Positions 50,695-60,036 of a stretch of DNA of 64,000 nucleotides are shown one piece after another. Position numbers and translations under genes: made by a program. Under the pieces are notes generated by a model, which did no database searches, was not told where the DNA came from, and saw only the letters and a program-made list of their open reading frames with translations. Numbering within the stretch: position 1 is the stretch's first letter; each line of letters begins with the position of its first letter. This DNA is from Curtobacterium sp. MCJR17_020 (lineage in GTDB: Bacteria; Actinomycetota; Actinomycetes; Actinomycetales; Microbacteriaceae), in assembly GCF_003234365.2 (NCBI RefSeq), contig NZ_CP126260.1:1550001-1614000 (forward strand). The letters run 5' to 3'.

Positions 50695-51660
50695 ATGGCC
50701 GACAACGACAACGGGACACCACGCTTCCCGCACACGCCGGTGATGCTCGAGCGCATCGTCGACCTGTTCACGCCGACGCTCGACGGACCGGGCAAGGTCG
50801 TCGTCGACGCCACGCTCGGCATGGGCGGACACTCCGAGGGGCTGCTCGAGCGGTTCCCGGACCTGACGCTGATCGGTCTCGACCGTGACACCGACGCCCT
50901 CGGCATCGCGGGGGAGCGCCTTGCCCGCTTCGGCGACCGCGTCCGCCTGGTGCACACCGTGTACGACGGCATCGTCGACGCGATCGAGGGCGAGGGCTTC
51001 CGCCAGGTCGACGGCGTGCTGTTCGACCTCGGGGTCAGCTCGCTGCAGCTCGACCGGGCCGAGCGCGGCTTCGCGTACAGCCAGGACGCCCCGCTCGACA
51101 TGCGCATGGACCGGACCGAGGGGCAGACCGCCGCCGACGTGCTGGCCACCTACGACGAGGGCGAACTGCGCCGCATCTTCCAGCGCTACGGCGAGGAGAA
51201 GCTCGCCGGCCGCTACGCCCGGGCCATCGTCGACCGCCGCGCGAGCGCACCGTTCACGATGTCCGGCGACCTCGTCCAGGTGCTCCACGACGCGACCCCG
51301 GTCGCGATCCAGCGCCAGGGCCACCCCGCGAAGCGCGTGTTCCAGGCGCTGCGCATCGAGGTCAACGCCGAACTCAGCGTCCTCGAACGTGCGATCCCGG
51401 CGGCGCTCGACGCCATCGCGGTCGGCGGTCGCATCGTCGTCGAGTCCTACCAGTCGCTCGAGGACCGCATCGTCAAGCGAGCACTGGTGGAGCGCACGAA
51501 GTCGAGCGCCCCCGCCGGGCTGCCGGTCGAGCTCCCCGAGCACGCCCCCACCTTCTCCCTGATCGTCAAGGGCGCCGAGCTGGCCGACGAGGCCGAGCGC
51601 GCCGCCAACCCCCGAGCAACACCCGTGCGCCTGCGCGCGGCCGAGCGGATCCGGAAGTGA
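50695..51660 (+). CDS. rsmH: 16S rRNA m4C1402 methyltransferase RsmH
   Basis: The 321-residue protein has HTPVMLERIVDLF, the SAM-binding DATLGMGGHSEGLLERFP, DGVLFDLGVSSLQLDRAERGFAY and SYQSLEDRIVKRAL, all typical of RsmH (MraW). It N4-methylates C1402 of 16S rRNA. ATG 50695 follows GAGGGG. It lies 106 bp after mraZ and directly before the ftsL-like gene. Confidence 0.96.
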   Translation: MADNDNGTPRFPHTPVMLERIVDLFTPTLDGPGKVVVDATLGMGGHSEGLLERFPDLTLIGLDRDTDALGIAGERLARFGDRVRLVHTVYDGIVDAIEGEGFRQVDGVLFDLGVSSLQLDRAERGFAYSQDAPLDMRMDRTEGQTAADVLATYDEGELRRIFQRYGEEKLAGRYARAIVDRRASAPFTMSGDLVQVLHDATPVAIQRQGHPAKRVFQALRIEVNAELSVLERAIPAALDAIAVGGRIVVESYQSLEDRIVKRALVERTKSSAPAGLPVELPEHAPTFSLIVKGAELADEAERAANPRATPVRLRAAERIRK

Positions 51661-51661
51661 C

Positions 51662-52354
51662 ATGAGCACGAACCTCGCACTCGTCGACCCCGCCGTCGTC
51701 GCGCCCCGCGCCCCGCGCCCGGACCGCCAGAGCCGACCGGAGCTCGTCGAGGTCACGCCGACCGCGGCGCAGCGCCGCGCTCGCCCCCGCATCGGCTACG
51801 CCGTCACCGCGGTCGTCGCCCTCGGCGTCCTGCTGCTCGCCCAGCTCGGCATCAGCATGGTGCTCAGCCAGGGGGCCTACACGCTGAGCGCGCTCGGCGC
51901 GGAGCAGACGAACCTGTCCCGCACGCAGCAGTCGCTGTCCGAGGAACTCCGGGTGCTCGACTCGCCGCAGAACCTGGCCCGCAACGCGCAGTCCCTCGGG
52001 ATGATCGCGAACTCCACGCCGGTCTACCTCGACCCCAAGACGGGCCGGGTCTACGGCACGCCGACCCCGGCGGTCGCCGACCAGGCCACCGCGAGCACGG
52101 AGAACCAGGTGCCGAACTCCCTGCTGAACGACGTCCCCCTCGCTGCGAAGCAGGGCGACACGTCGACGAGCAAGGAGACGGGCCCGACCACGGGCAGCAC
52201 CAGCACCGACGCGAAGGCCGAGGGCACTGCCGGCAGCACCACCGGCACCGCCGCGTCTGAGAAGACGAGCGGCGCCAGCGCGTCGGACGGGGGTTCTTCG
52301 AAGTCCTCCGTAGAGTCCGATGCGAACCAGCTCCAGGCGCCCTCCACCCGGTGA
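51662..52354 (+). CDS. ftsL: FtsL-like division protein with Ser/Thr-rich tail
   Basis: The 230-residue bitopic protein has a cytoplasmic N-terminus of about 44 residues, one helix (IGYAVTAVVALGVLLLAQLG), and an extracytoplasmic coiled-coil-like region (LGAEQTNLSRTQQSLSEELRVL) followed by a family-typical ARNAQSLGMIANSTPVYL. A long low-complexity tail (about 140-230) is not conserved. Position between rsmH and ftsI identifies it as the FtsL equivalent, which recruits FtsI/FtsW with FtsQ and FtsB. Confidence 0.85.
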   Translation: MSTNLALVDPAVVAPRAPRPDRQSRPELVEVTPTAAQRRARPRIGYAVTAVVALGVLLLAQLGISMVLSQGAYTLSALGAEQTNLSRTQQSLSEELRVLDSPQNLARNAQSLGMIANSTPVYLDPKTGRVYGTPTPAVADQATASTENQVPNSLLNDVPLAAKQGDTSTSKETGPTTGSTSTDAKAEGTAGSTTGTAASEKTSGASASDGGSSKSSVESDANQLQAPSTR

Positions 52355-52403
52355 CCTGCGGGTCTGAACCACCCTCAGCACCATCCGGGAAGGACCGCAC
52401 CGC

Positions 52404-54173
52404 GTGACGAAGACGATCCGCAACCGCCGACTGCGCTACAGCATCGTGATGATCGCCGTGATCGCCCTGGTGGGTGTCTTCGTGGTCCGCCTCGTCGACA
52501 TCCAGGTCGTGCAGGCCTCGGCCCTCAACGAGCAGTCGACGCAGAAGCGCAGCATCCCGGTGACGATCTACGGCACCCGCGGGTCGATCGTCGACCGCAA
52601 CGGGACGGAACTCGCCGACAGCGTCACCCGGTACAACATCACCACCGCCCCGCGCCTGGTCAAGAAGTTCACGGGGAAGCTCGGCGGGACCCGGGTCAAG
52701 GACATCAGCGTGTCGACGGCGCTCACCGCCCTGGCGAAGGCCTCGGGCGGCGACGTCGCGACCATGCGGAAGAACATCGCCGCGAACCCGAAGTCGGACT
52801 TCGCCTACCTGGTGAAGGGTCTCGACGTGAAGCACTACGAGGCCGTCACCGACCTCGGCATCCCGTGGATCTACAAGGAGCAGCAGGCGTCGCGGGTCTA
52901 CCCGACGGGTGCGACCACGGGCAACGTCACCGGCTTCATGGGCACCGACGGCGCACAGGCCGGCCTGGAGTACGCCTACAACAAGTGCCTCGCGGGCACG
53001 AACGGCTCGGAGACGTACGAGCGCGGTGAGGACGGCGTCCAGCTGCCGGGCAGCACCGTGACGAAGAAGCAGGCGAAGGACGGCGGCACGCTCGTCACGA
53101 CGATCGACAGCGACCTGCAGTACATGGCGCTGCAGACCATCGCGTCCGCCGCGAAGTCCCTGCAGGCCGAGTCCGCGACGGCCACGGTCACGAACGTCAA
53201 GACGGGTGAGCTGCTCGCGGTCGCCGACTACCCGACCGTCGACCCGAACGACGTGGACGCCACCACCGACAAGGGAGCTTACGGTTCTCGAGCGCTCACG
53301 TCGAGCTACGAGCCCGGATCGACGATCAAGGCCGCCATCGCCGCGGCCCTGATCGACCAGGGCAAGTCGAGTCCCACCGACCAGGCGGTCGTGCCGTACT
53401 CGCGCACGTTCCCCTGGGGTGGCACGATCCACGACTCCGAGTTCCACGAGACCGAGAACCTGACGCTGACCGGCATCCTGCAGAACTCGTCGAACGTCGG
53501 CATCACCGAGCTCGGGTCGCGTCTCACCGCGCAGCAGCGGTACGACTACATGCAGAAGTTCGGACTGTTCGAGCCGGAGTCGGCGATCGACTACCCGGGC
53601 CAGCCGTCGATGGACTACGGCTCGAGCCCGAACTGGGACCAGCAGACGAACATCAACTCGATGTTCGGCCAGGGCATCTCGACGACCGCGGTCCAGGTCG
53701 CCAGCGTGTTCCAGACCATCGCGAACGACGGTGTCCGGATCCCGCTGCACTTCGTCAAGGGCTGCACCACCTCGGACGGCAAGACCATCGACGCGCCCGA
53801 CGTGCAGAAGCAGCGCGTCGTGTCCGCCGCCGCCGCGACCCAGGTCACCGACATGCTCCAGAGCGTGGTCACGGGCGGCACGCTCGTGGGCATGAAGCCG
53901 ATCTCGGGCTACAACATCGCTGCGAAGACCGGTACCGCCGAGGTGGCAGAAGGCTCGAAGGGCTACGGCGGTCAGCGCATCACCTCGGTGGCCGGAATGG
54001 CACCCGCCGAAGACCCCCAGTATGTTGTCACGGTGACGTTCACGAAGCCGCAGACCAACAAGTGGTCGAGCGGAGCGGCTCCGGCGTTCCGCACACTCAT
54101 GTCCCAGGTGCTCGAGAAGTACCGAGTAGCCCCCTCAGCGTCCGAGGCGAAGCTCTACCCGTCCACGTGGTGA
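52404..54173 (+). CDS. ftsI: penicillin-binding protein FtsI (PBP3-type transpeptidase)
   Basis: The 589-residue class B PBP has one N-terminal helix (about 11-31), a dimerisation module starting GTRGSIVDRNGTELA, and a transpeptidase domain with SxxK in SYEPGSTIKAAI, SxN in NSSNVGITEL and KTGTA near 510. It crosslinks septal peptidoglycan with FtsW. The GTG start is 49 bp after ftsL. It has no PASTA repeats. Confidence 0.95.
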   Translation: MTKTIRNRRLRYSIVMIAVIALVGVFVVRLVDIQVVQASALNEQSTQKRSIPVTIYGTRGSIVDRNGTELADSVTRYNITTAPRLVKKFTGKLGGTRVKDISVSTALTALAKASGGDVATMRKNIAANPKSDFAYLVKGLDVKHYEAVTDLGIPWIYKEQQASRVYPTGATTGNVTGFMGTDGAQAGLEYAYNKCLAGTNGSETYERGEDGVQLPGSTVTKKQAKDGGTLVTTIDSDLQYMALQTIASAAKSLQAESATATVTNVKTGELLAVADYPTVDPNDVDATTDKGAYGSRALTSSYEPGSTIKAAIAAALIDQGKSSPTDQAVVPYSRTFPWGGTIHDSEFHETENLTLTGILQNSSNVGITELGSRLTAQQRYDYMQKFGLFEPESAIDYPGQPSMDYGSSPNWDQQTNINSMFGQGISTTAVQVASVFQTIANDGVRIPLHFVKGCTTSDGKTIDAPDVQKQRVVSAAAATQVTDMLQSVVTGGTLVGMKPISGYNIAAKTGTAEVAEGSKGYGGQRITSVAGMAPAEDPQYVVTVTFTKPQTNKWSSGAAPAFRTLMSQVLEKYRVAPSASEAKLYPSTW

Positions 54174-54187
54174 GGAAGAAGGAACAC

Positions 54188-55858
54188 TTGTCCGCACGGA
54201 TCCCCCCGGTCCTCCGGCCCGAACACCCGACCCCGAGGGCGGTCGCCGAACTCGCGAACGCGTTCGGCCTCCGCGTCGTCGGCTCCGTCGACGCCGTCGA
54301 GACGACCGGTGTCACGCTGAGCGCCGCCGAGGTGCAGCCGGGTGACGTCTTCGTCGGCGTGCACGGTGCGAACCGTCACGGCGCGGAGTTCTCCACCGAG
54401 GCCGCCGAGCGCGGTGCCGTCGCCGTCCTGACCGACGACGCGGGCGTGGAGAGCGCACGAGCGGCCGGCCTGCCGGTCCTCGTCGTGGACGACCCCCGTG
54501 CTGCCCTGGGCGACGTGTCCGCCTGGGTGTACCGCACCCATCCGGACGAGGCCACCGACCTGCCGCAGCTGTTCGCCGTCACCGGCACGAACGGCAAGAC
54601 GAGCACGTCGTACATCCTCGAGGGGATCCTCAAGCAGCTCGGCCTGGTCACCGGCCTGAGCTCGACCGCCGAGCGCCACATCGGCACGCTCAGCGTGACG
54701 AGCCGCCTCACCACGCCCGAGGCCAGCGAGATGCACGCGCTCCTCGCCCGGATGCGCGAGAGCGAGGTGCGCGCGGTCGCCGTCGAGGTGAGCGCGCAGG
54801 CCCTCAGCCGCCACCGGGTCGACGGCATCGTCTTCGACGTCGCGGCCTTCACGAACCTGTCGCACGACCACCTCGACGACTACGCCGACATGGAGGAGTA
54901 CTACCAGGCGAAGCTCCCGCTGTTCCAGCCCGAGCACGCCCGTCGCGGCGTCGTCTCGCTGGACACCGACTGGGGCCACCGTGTGGTGCAGGACTCCCGC
55001 ATCCCGGTCACGACGATCACGGTGCACCCGGACGTCGAGGCCGAGTGGCACGTCGACATCGTCGAGGCGCACGCCGCGTACACCGAGTTCCGCCTGACCG
55101 GTCCCGAGGGCCGCGAGCTCACCACCCGTGTGCCCCTGATCGGCTGGCACATGGCCGCGAACGCCGCACTGGCGATCGTGATGCTCGTCGAGGGCGGTTT
55201 CGAGCTCGGTGCCATCGCGCACGCGCTCGACAGCAACCACCGTCGGTACCCCGACGAGGACGACCGCGACGAGCACGAGGCCCGAAGCGACCGCGACCGC
55301 GACGGCGACGTGCGCCGCGTCTCCGCCATCGAGTGCTACCTGCCCGGCCGGACCGAGCGTGTCTCGGGCGAGCACGGCCCGAGCGTCTACGTCGACTTCG
55401 GTCACAGCGCCGACGCGTTCGAGAACACCCTCGCGGCCGTCCGCCAGTTCACGTCCGGCAAGGTCCTCATGCTGTTCGGCGCCGACGGCGACCGCGACAC
55501 CACGAAGCGCGGCGACATGGCCCGCGTCGCAGCGGCCGGCAGCGACATCCTCGTCGTCACCGACCACCACCCCCGCTTCGAGGACGCCGCGTCGATCCGG
55601 AAGACCCTGGTGGACGCCGCGCGCGAGGCGTTCCCGGACCACGAGCTGCACGAGGTGAGCCCGCCCGAGGCCGCCATCCGCCTGGCCGTCGGTCTGCTCG
55701 GCGACGGCGACTCGATCCTCTGGGCCGGCCCCGGCCACCAGGACTACCGCGACATCGCCGGTGTCCGCACCCCCTACTCGGCACGCGACGAGGCCCGTCA
55801 GGCCCTGCGCGAAGCCGGTTGGGAGCCGAACTCCGGTCCGGCCGAGGACCTCCGATGA
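54188..55858 (+). CDS. murE: UDP-MurNAc-tripeptide ligase MurE
   Basis: The 556-residue Mur ligase adds the third stem-peptide residue. It has AVTGTNGKTSTSYILEGIL (ATP loop), TTPEASEMHALLARM, the carbamylated-lysine region and NLSHDHLDDYADMEEYYQAK. The specificity motif is unusual: TDHHPRFED in place of the DNPRxE typical of diaminopimelate enzymes. TTG 54188 is chosen because GAAGAAGGA lies just before it; GTG 54170 is the alternative. A charged insert (DDRDEHEARSDRDRDGD) lies near residue 360. Confidence 0.94.
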   Translation: MSARIPPVLRPEHPTPRAVAELANAFGLRVVGSVDAVETTGVTLSAAEVQPGDVFVGVHGANRHGAEFSTEAAERGAVAVLTDDAGVESARAAGLPVLVVDDPRAALGDVSAWVYRTHPDEATDLPQLFAVTGTNGKTSTSYILEGILKQLGLVTGLSSTAERHIGTLSVTSRLTTPEASEMHALLARMRESEVRAVAVEVSAQALSRHRVDGIVFDVAAFTNLSHDHLDDYADMEEYYQAKLPLFQPEHARRGVVSLDTDWGHRVVQDSRIPVTTITVHPDVEAEWHVDIVEAHAAYTEFRLTGPEGRELTTRVPLIGWHMAANAALAIVMLVEGGFELGAIAHALDSNHRRYPDEDDRDEHEARSDRDRDGDVRRVSAIECYLPGRTERVSGEHGPSVYVDFGHSADAFENTLAAVRQFTSGKVLMLFGADGDRDTTKRGDMARVAAAGSDILVVTDHHPRFEDAASIRKTLVDAAREAFPDHELHEVSPPEAAIRLAVGLLGDGDSILWAGPGHQDYRDIAGVRTPYSARDEARQALREAGWEPNSGPAEDLR

Positions 55859-57420
55859 TCGCGCTCACCCTCGCCGAGATCGCCACCGCGGTCGGCGGCG
55901 AGCTGATCGGTGGTGCCCAGGCGACCGACGTCGCCGAGCCCGGCGACCTGGTGGTGGAGGGCTCGGTCGAGACCGACTCACGCCTGGTCCGCCCCGGCAG
56001 TGTCTTCTTCGCCCTGCCCGGCGAGGTCACGGACGGGCGCCACTTCGTGCCCACCGCGACGGAAGCCGGTGCCGCGCTGGTCATCACGCCCGAGCGCGTC
56101 GAGACCACCGCGCCGCAGATCGTCGTCGCGGACGGCTACGCAGCACTCGCCGCGCTCGCGCACGAGGTCGTCACCCGGGTCAGGATGGCATCCGCCGACC
56201 GCGTCGACGCCGAGGGGCGTCCGGCACCGCTGAAGGTCGTCGGCATCACCGGCTCGAACGGCAAGACGAGCACGAAGAACATGCTCCGGACGATCCTCGA
56301 GCAGCACGGCGAGACCGTCGCGCCCCAGGGGTCCTTCAACAACCACGTCGGGGCACCGATCTCGATGCTCCGGGTCACGTACGACACCCGGTTCCTGGTC
56401 GTCGAGATGGGGGCGAGCGGCGTCGGCCACATCGCGGCGCTCGTCCGCATCGCCGAGCCGGACGTCGGTGTCGTGCTCAAGGTGGGGCTGGCGCACGCCG
56501 GCGAGTTCGGTGGCATCGAGGCGACGCAGCGCGCGAAGTCCGAGATGGTCACCGACCTGCCCGCCTCCGCGACCGCGCTGCTCAACGTCGACGACGACCG
56601 GGTCGCGTCGATGCGCGACCTGACGGCCGCCCAGGTGGTCGGCTTCGGCACGTCGGCGGATGCCGACTACCGCATCACCGACATCGAGACGGACCGCAGC
56701 GGCACCCGCTTCACCCTCACCGCGCCTCCCGTCCCCGCAGGCGACCCGTCTGCAGACGGAGGCCGACGTGGGCCCACGCCGCCGGTTCCGGATCGACGCG
56801 CCAGCGGCGAGACGGCCGTGCCGGCGGGGAGAGGCCCGGATCACGTGGACGTGCGCCTCGCGATCCTGGGTGAGCACCACGCGATGAACGCGGCCGCCGC
56901 CCTGACGGTCGCCCACCGCTGGGGCGTCCCGCTCGCCGACGGCGCCGCGGCGCTCGCGTCGATGACGCGCGCCGAGCGCTGGCGCATGGAGCTGCTGCAG
57001 GGCGGCCCCGAGGGCGTCACCGTGATCAACGACGCCTACAACGCGTCGCCGGACTCGACCGCAGCGGCGCTGCGGACCCTGGCGCAGATCGTGCGCCCGG
57101 GGGAGCGGACCGTCGCCGTGCTCGGCGAGATGGCCGAGCTCGGCGAGTTCTCGACCGAGGAGCACGACCGCATCGGTCGGCTCGTCGTCCGTCTCGGCAT
57201 CGGTCAGCTCGTGGTCGTCGGCCGCGGCGCGATGCCCATCCACCAGGCCGCCACCCTCGAGGGATCGTGGGACGGCGAGTCGGTGTTCATCGAGGACGTC
57301 GACGACGCCGTCCGGTCACTCCAGGACATGCTCCGCCCCGGCGACGTGGTCCTGGTCAAGTCCTCGAAGTCGGCCGAACTGCGATTCCTCGGCGACCGCC
57401 TCGGAGGTGTCACCGAATGA
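55855..57420 (+). CDS. murF: UDP-MurNAc-pentapeptide synthetase MurF, with repeat-derived insert
   Basis: The 521-residue ligase adds D-Ala-D-Ala to UDP-MurNAc-tripeptide. It shows VVGITGSNGKTSTKNMLRTIL, GSFNNHVGAPISML, EMGASGVGHIA, the EFGGIEATQRAKSE region and INDAYNASPDSTAAAL. Between the LTAPP strand and VRLAILGEHHAMNAAAAL there is an extra segment of about 35 residues (roughly 297-331), of which RGPTPPVPDRRASGETAV to GRG is coded by the inverted 66-bp element also found at 23.3 kb. It is in frame and without stops. ATG 55855 overlaps the murE stop. Confidence 0.95.
   Translation: MIALTLAEIATAVGGELIGGAQATDVAEPGDLVVEGSVETDSRLVRPGSVFFALPGEVTDGRHFVPTATEAGAALVITPERVETTAPQIVVADGYAALAALAHEVVTRVRMASADRVDAEGRPAPLKVVGITGSNGKTSTKNMLRTILEQHGETVAPQGSFNNHVGAPISMLRVTYDTRFLVVEMGASGVGHIAALVRIAEPDVGVVLKVGLAHAGEFGGIEATQRAKSEMVTDLPASATALLNVDDDRVASMRDLTAAQVVGFGTSADADYRITDIETDRSGTRFTLTAPPVPAGDPSADGGRRGPTPPVPDRRASGETAVPAGRGPDHVDVRLAILGEHHAMNAAAALTVAHRWGVPLADGAAALASMTRAERWRMELLQGGPEGVTVINDAYNASPDSTAAALRTLAQIVRPGERTVAVLGEMAELGEFSTEEHDRIGRLVVRLGIGQLVVVGRGAMPIHQAATLEGSWDGESVFIEDVDDAVRSLQDMLRPGDVVLVKSSKSAELRFLGDRLGGVTE
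56769..56834. repeat. 66-bp element, copy inside murF (inverted)
   Basis: The reverse complement of this stretch matches 23272-23337 at 61 of 66 bases with no gaps. The five differences are transitions except one. It is read through in frame by murF and encodes a Pro/Arg-rich stretch beginning at about residue 305, in a loop of the central domain. Confidence 0.92.
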
Positions 57421-58520
57421 TCGCGCTCCTCATCGCCGGCGCTACGTCGCTGGTGTTCACGTTGCTGCTCACACCGTTCTTCATCAAGCTGTTCCACCGT
57501 CTCGGGTGGGGGCAGTTCATCCGTGACGACGGTCCGCAGTCGCACCACACCAAGCGCGGCACCGCGACGATGGGCGGCATCGTCCTCATCATCGGCGCCG
57601 TGATCGGGTACTTCGTCGGCCACCTGGTCGGACGTGACTCGATCACGCTGTCCGGCCTGCTCGTGCTGTTCCTCATGGTGGGGCTGGGCTTCGTCGGGTT
57701 CATCGACGACTTCCTCAAGGTCCGGCGCCAGCGGAGCCTCGGGCTCGGCGGGTGGGCCAAGGTCCTCGGCCAGGTCATCGTCGGCGTCATCTTCGCCACG
57801 GTCGCCCTGGTGGTGCCGACGTCGAACGGCAAGCCCCCGGCGTCGACCATGATCTCGGCGATCCGGGACATCCCGTGGCTCGACTTCATGGCGCTCGGCA
57901 CCGTCATCGGCACCGTGCTGTTCCTGGCCTGGATCGTGCTGCTCACGGTGTCGACGTCGAACGGCGTCAACGTCGCGGACGGGCTCGACGGTCTCGCGAC
58001 CGGCTCGAGCATTCTGGCGATCGGTTCGTACGTCATCATCGGGTTCTGGCAGTCCAACCAGATCTGCGGTGGTGCCCGTCTCGACGCGAACACGGAGCAC
58101 GCCTGCTACACCGTGAGCAACCCGCTCGACCTGGCGGTCGTCGCGGCCGCGGTCTGCGGTGGACTCATCGGCTTCCTCTGGTACAACACCTCGCCGGCGC
58201 AGATCTTCCTCGGCGACACCGGTTCGCTCGGCCTCGGCGGGGCGCTGGCGGGTCTCGCGATCCTCAGCCGCACCGAGCTCCTGCTCATCCTGATCGGCGG
58301 CCTGTTCTTCATCGTCACCGGCTCGGTCATCCTGCAGCGGGCGTACTTCAAGATCACCCACGGCAAGCGGATCTTCCGGATGAGTCCGCTGCACCACCAC
58401 TTCGAGCTGAAGGGGTGGGCCGAGGTGACGGTCGTCGTCCGGTTCTGGATCATCGCGGGGCTCTTCGTCGCCGCGGGGGTCGGCCTCTTCTACCTCGAAT
58501 GGATCGCACGTGTCGGCTGA
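57417..58520 (+). CDS. mraY: phospho-N-acetylmuramoyl-pentapeptide transferase MraY
   Basis: The 367-residue polytopic protein (about ten helices) makes lipid I. It has the Mg-binding FVGFIDDFLKV, the NVADGLDGLATGSS signature, the FLGDTGSLGLGGAL motif and the terminal SPLHHHFELKGW. ATG 57417 overlaps the murF stop, and the C-terminus overlaps murD by 11 bases. Confidence 0.97.
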   Translation: MIALLIAGATSLVFTLLLTPFFIKLFHRLGWGQFIRDDGPQSHHTKRGTATMGGIVLIIGAVIGYFVGHLVGRDSITLSGLLVLFLMVGLGFVGFIDDFLKVRRQRSLGLGGWAKVLGQVIVGVIFATVALVVPTSNGKPPASTMISAIRDIPWLDFMALGTVIGTVLFLAWIVLLTVSTSNGVNVADGLDGLATGSSILAIGSYVIIGFWQSNQICGGARLDANTEHACYTVSNPLDLAVVAAAVCGGLIGFLWYNTSPAQIFLGDTGSLGLGGALAGLAILSRTELLLILIGGLFFIVTGSVILQRAYFKITHGKRIFRMSPLHHHFELKGWAEVTVVVRFWIIAGLFVAAGVGLFYLEWIARVG

Positions 58521-60036
58521 CCGTCTCGCCTCGCTCGACAGCTGGTACTCCAAGGGGTGGAAGGGTCTGAACGTCGCCGTCCTCGGGCTCGGCGCGACCG
58601 GGTTCTCGGTCGCCGACACCCTGGTCGAGCTCGGCAGTGCAGTGACGGTGTACTCGACCGACGCACCGTCGGACAGCGTCGAGCTGCTCGACGTCATCGG
58701 CGCGCGCTTCGTGCAGACGCCGCTCGACACCGTGCCGACCGCGCTGCAGGAGCAGGCACCGGACGTCGTCATCGTGTCGCCCGGCCTGCCGCCGCACAAC
58801 GCGACCGTCGAGTGGTCCGTCCAGAACAGCACCGTCTGGGGTGACATCGAGCTCGCCTGGCGCGTGCGCGACAAGGTCGTGCGCGGTCCGGTCGCGGCCC
58901 CGTGGATCACGATCACCGGCACGAACGGCAAGACCACCACGACGCAGCTCACGACCGCGATGTACGAGGCCGGCGGCCTGCGTGCCGTGGCCTGCGGCAA
59001 CATCGGCGTGCCGGTGCTCGACGTCGTCCGCGACCCGGACGGTTACGACGTGCTCGTGGTCGAGCTCTCCAGCCACCAGCTGCACTACATGGCTACTTCG
59101 GGCGACGGCGCGGTCGTGCCGCTCGCGAGCGCCTGCCTGAACATCGCCGACGATCACCTCGAGTGGCACGGCTCCGCCGCGGCGTACCGCGCCGCGAAGG
59201 CCAAGGTCTACGAGCGCACCGTGATGGCGTGCGTCTACAACACCGCCGACGACGTCACACGCGACATGGTGCAGGACGCCGACGTCGTCGAGGGCTGCCG
59301 TGCGGTCGGCTTCACGCCGGGCGTGCCCGCGCCCGGTGACGTCGGCATCGTCGAGGACGTCCTGTGCGACCGCGCCTTCACCGAGGACCGTCGGAACAGC
59401 GCGCTCGAACTGTCGACCGTCGCCGACCTCGAGGTCGCCGGGCTCGCCAGCCCGCACATGACCATGAACGTCCTGGCCGCCGCGGCCCTCGCCCGAGCCG
59501 GCACCGTCCAGCCGAGTGCGATCCGCTCCGCCGTCCGGGCCTTCCGCGCCGACCACCACCGCACGGAGCTCGTGGCGGAGTCGGCCGGCATCGCGTGGGT
59601 CGACGACTCGAAGGCCACGAACCCGCACGCCGCTACCGCCTCGCTCGCCTCGTTCGACACCGTGGTGTGGATCGTCGGCGGTCTGTTCAAGGGCGTCGAC
59701 GTCGACGGGCTCGTCGCGCGCTTCGGCCCCGAGGTCCGTGCCGTCGTCGTGATCGGCACCGACCGGACCCCCGTCCTGGAGGCATTCGCGCGACACGCGT
59801 CCGGGGTGCCGGTGCTCCAGGTGGAGACGACGGACACTGATCAGGTCATGCCCGAGGCGGTCCGGCATGCCGCATCGGTCGCGAGGCCGGGCGACACGGT
59901 CCTCCTCGCCCCGGCGGCTGCGTCGTTCGACCAGTTCGGCTCCTACGCCGACCGGGGGCGTCGTTTCGCGGCGGCGGTCCACGAGCACCTGGGAGGCAAC
60001 GCCGATGGCGACGACGGATCTTCCGAACAGTCGTAG
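58510..60036 (+). CDS. murD: UDP-MurNAc-L-alanine:D-glutamate ligase MurD
   Basis: The 508-residue ligase has an N-terminal Rossmann segment (NVAVLGLGATGFSVADTL), the ATP loop TITGTNGKTTTTQLTTAM, GNIGVPVLDVV, VVELSSHQLHYM, NIADDHLEWHG and the C-terminal DDSKATNPHAA. It adds D-Glu to UDP-MurNAc-L-Ala (or Gly). GTG 58510 lies within the mraY end. The acidic tail overlaps ftsW by 32 bases. Confidence 0.96.
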   Translation: MSADRLASLDSWYSKGWKGLNVAVLGLGATGFSVADTLVELGSAVTVYSTDAPSDSVELLDVIGARFVQTPLDTVPTALQEQAPDVVIVSPGLPPHNATVEWSVQNSTVWGDIELAWRVRDKVVRGPVAAPWITITGTNGKTTTTQLTTAMYEAGGLRAVACGNIGVPVLDVVRDPDGYDVLVVELSSHQLHYMATSGDGAVVPLASACLNIADDHLEWHGSAAAYRAAKAKVYERTVMACVYNTADDVTRDMVQDADVVEGCRAVGFTPGVPAPGDVGIVEDVLCDRAFTEDRRNSALELSTVADLEVAGLASPHMTMNVLAAAALARAGTVQPSAIRSAVRAFRADHHRTELVAESAGIAWVDDSKATNPHAATASLASFDTVVWIVGGLFKGVDVDGLVARFGPEVRAVVVIGTDRTPVLEAFARHASGVPVLQVETTDTDQVMPEAVRHAASVARPGDTVLLAPAAASFDQFGSYADRGRRFAAAVHEHLGGNADGDDGSSEQS

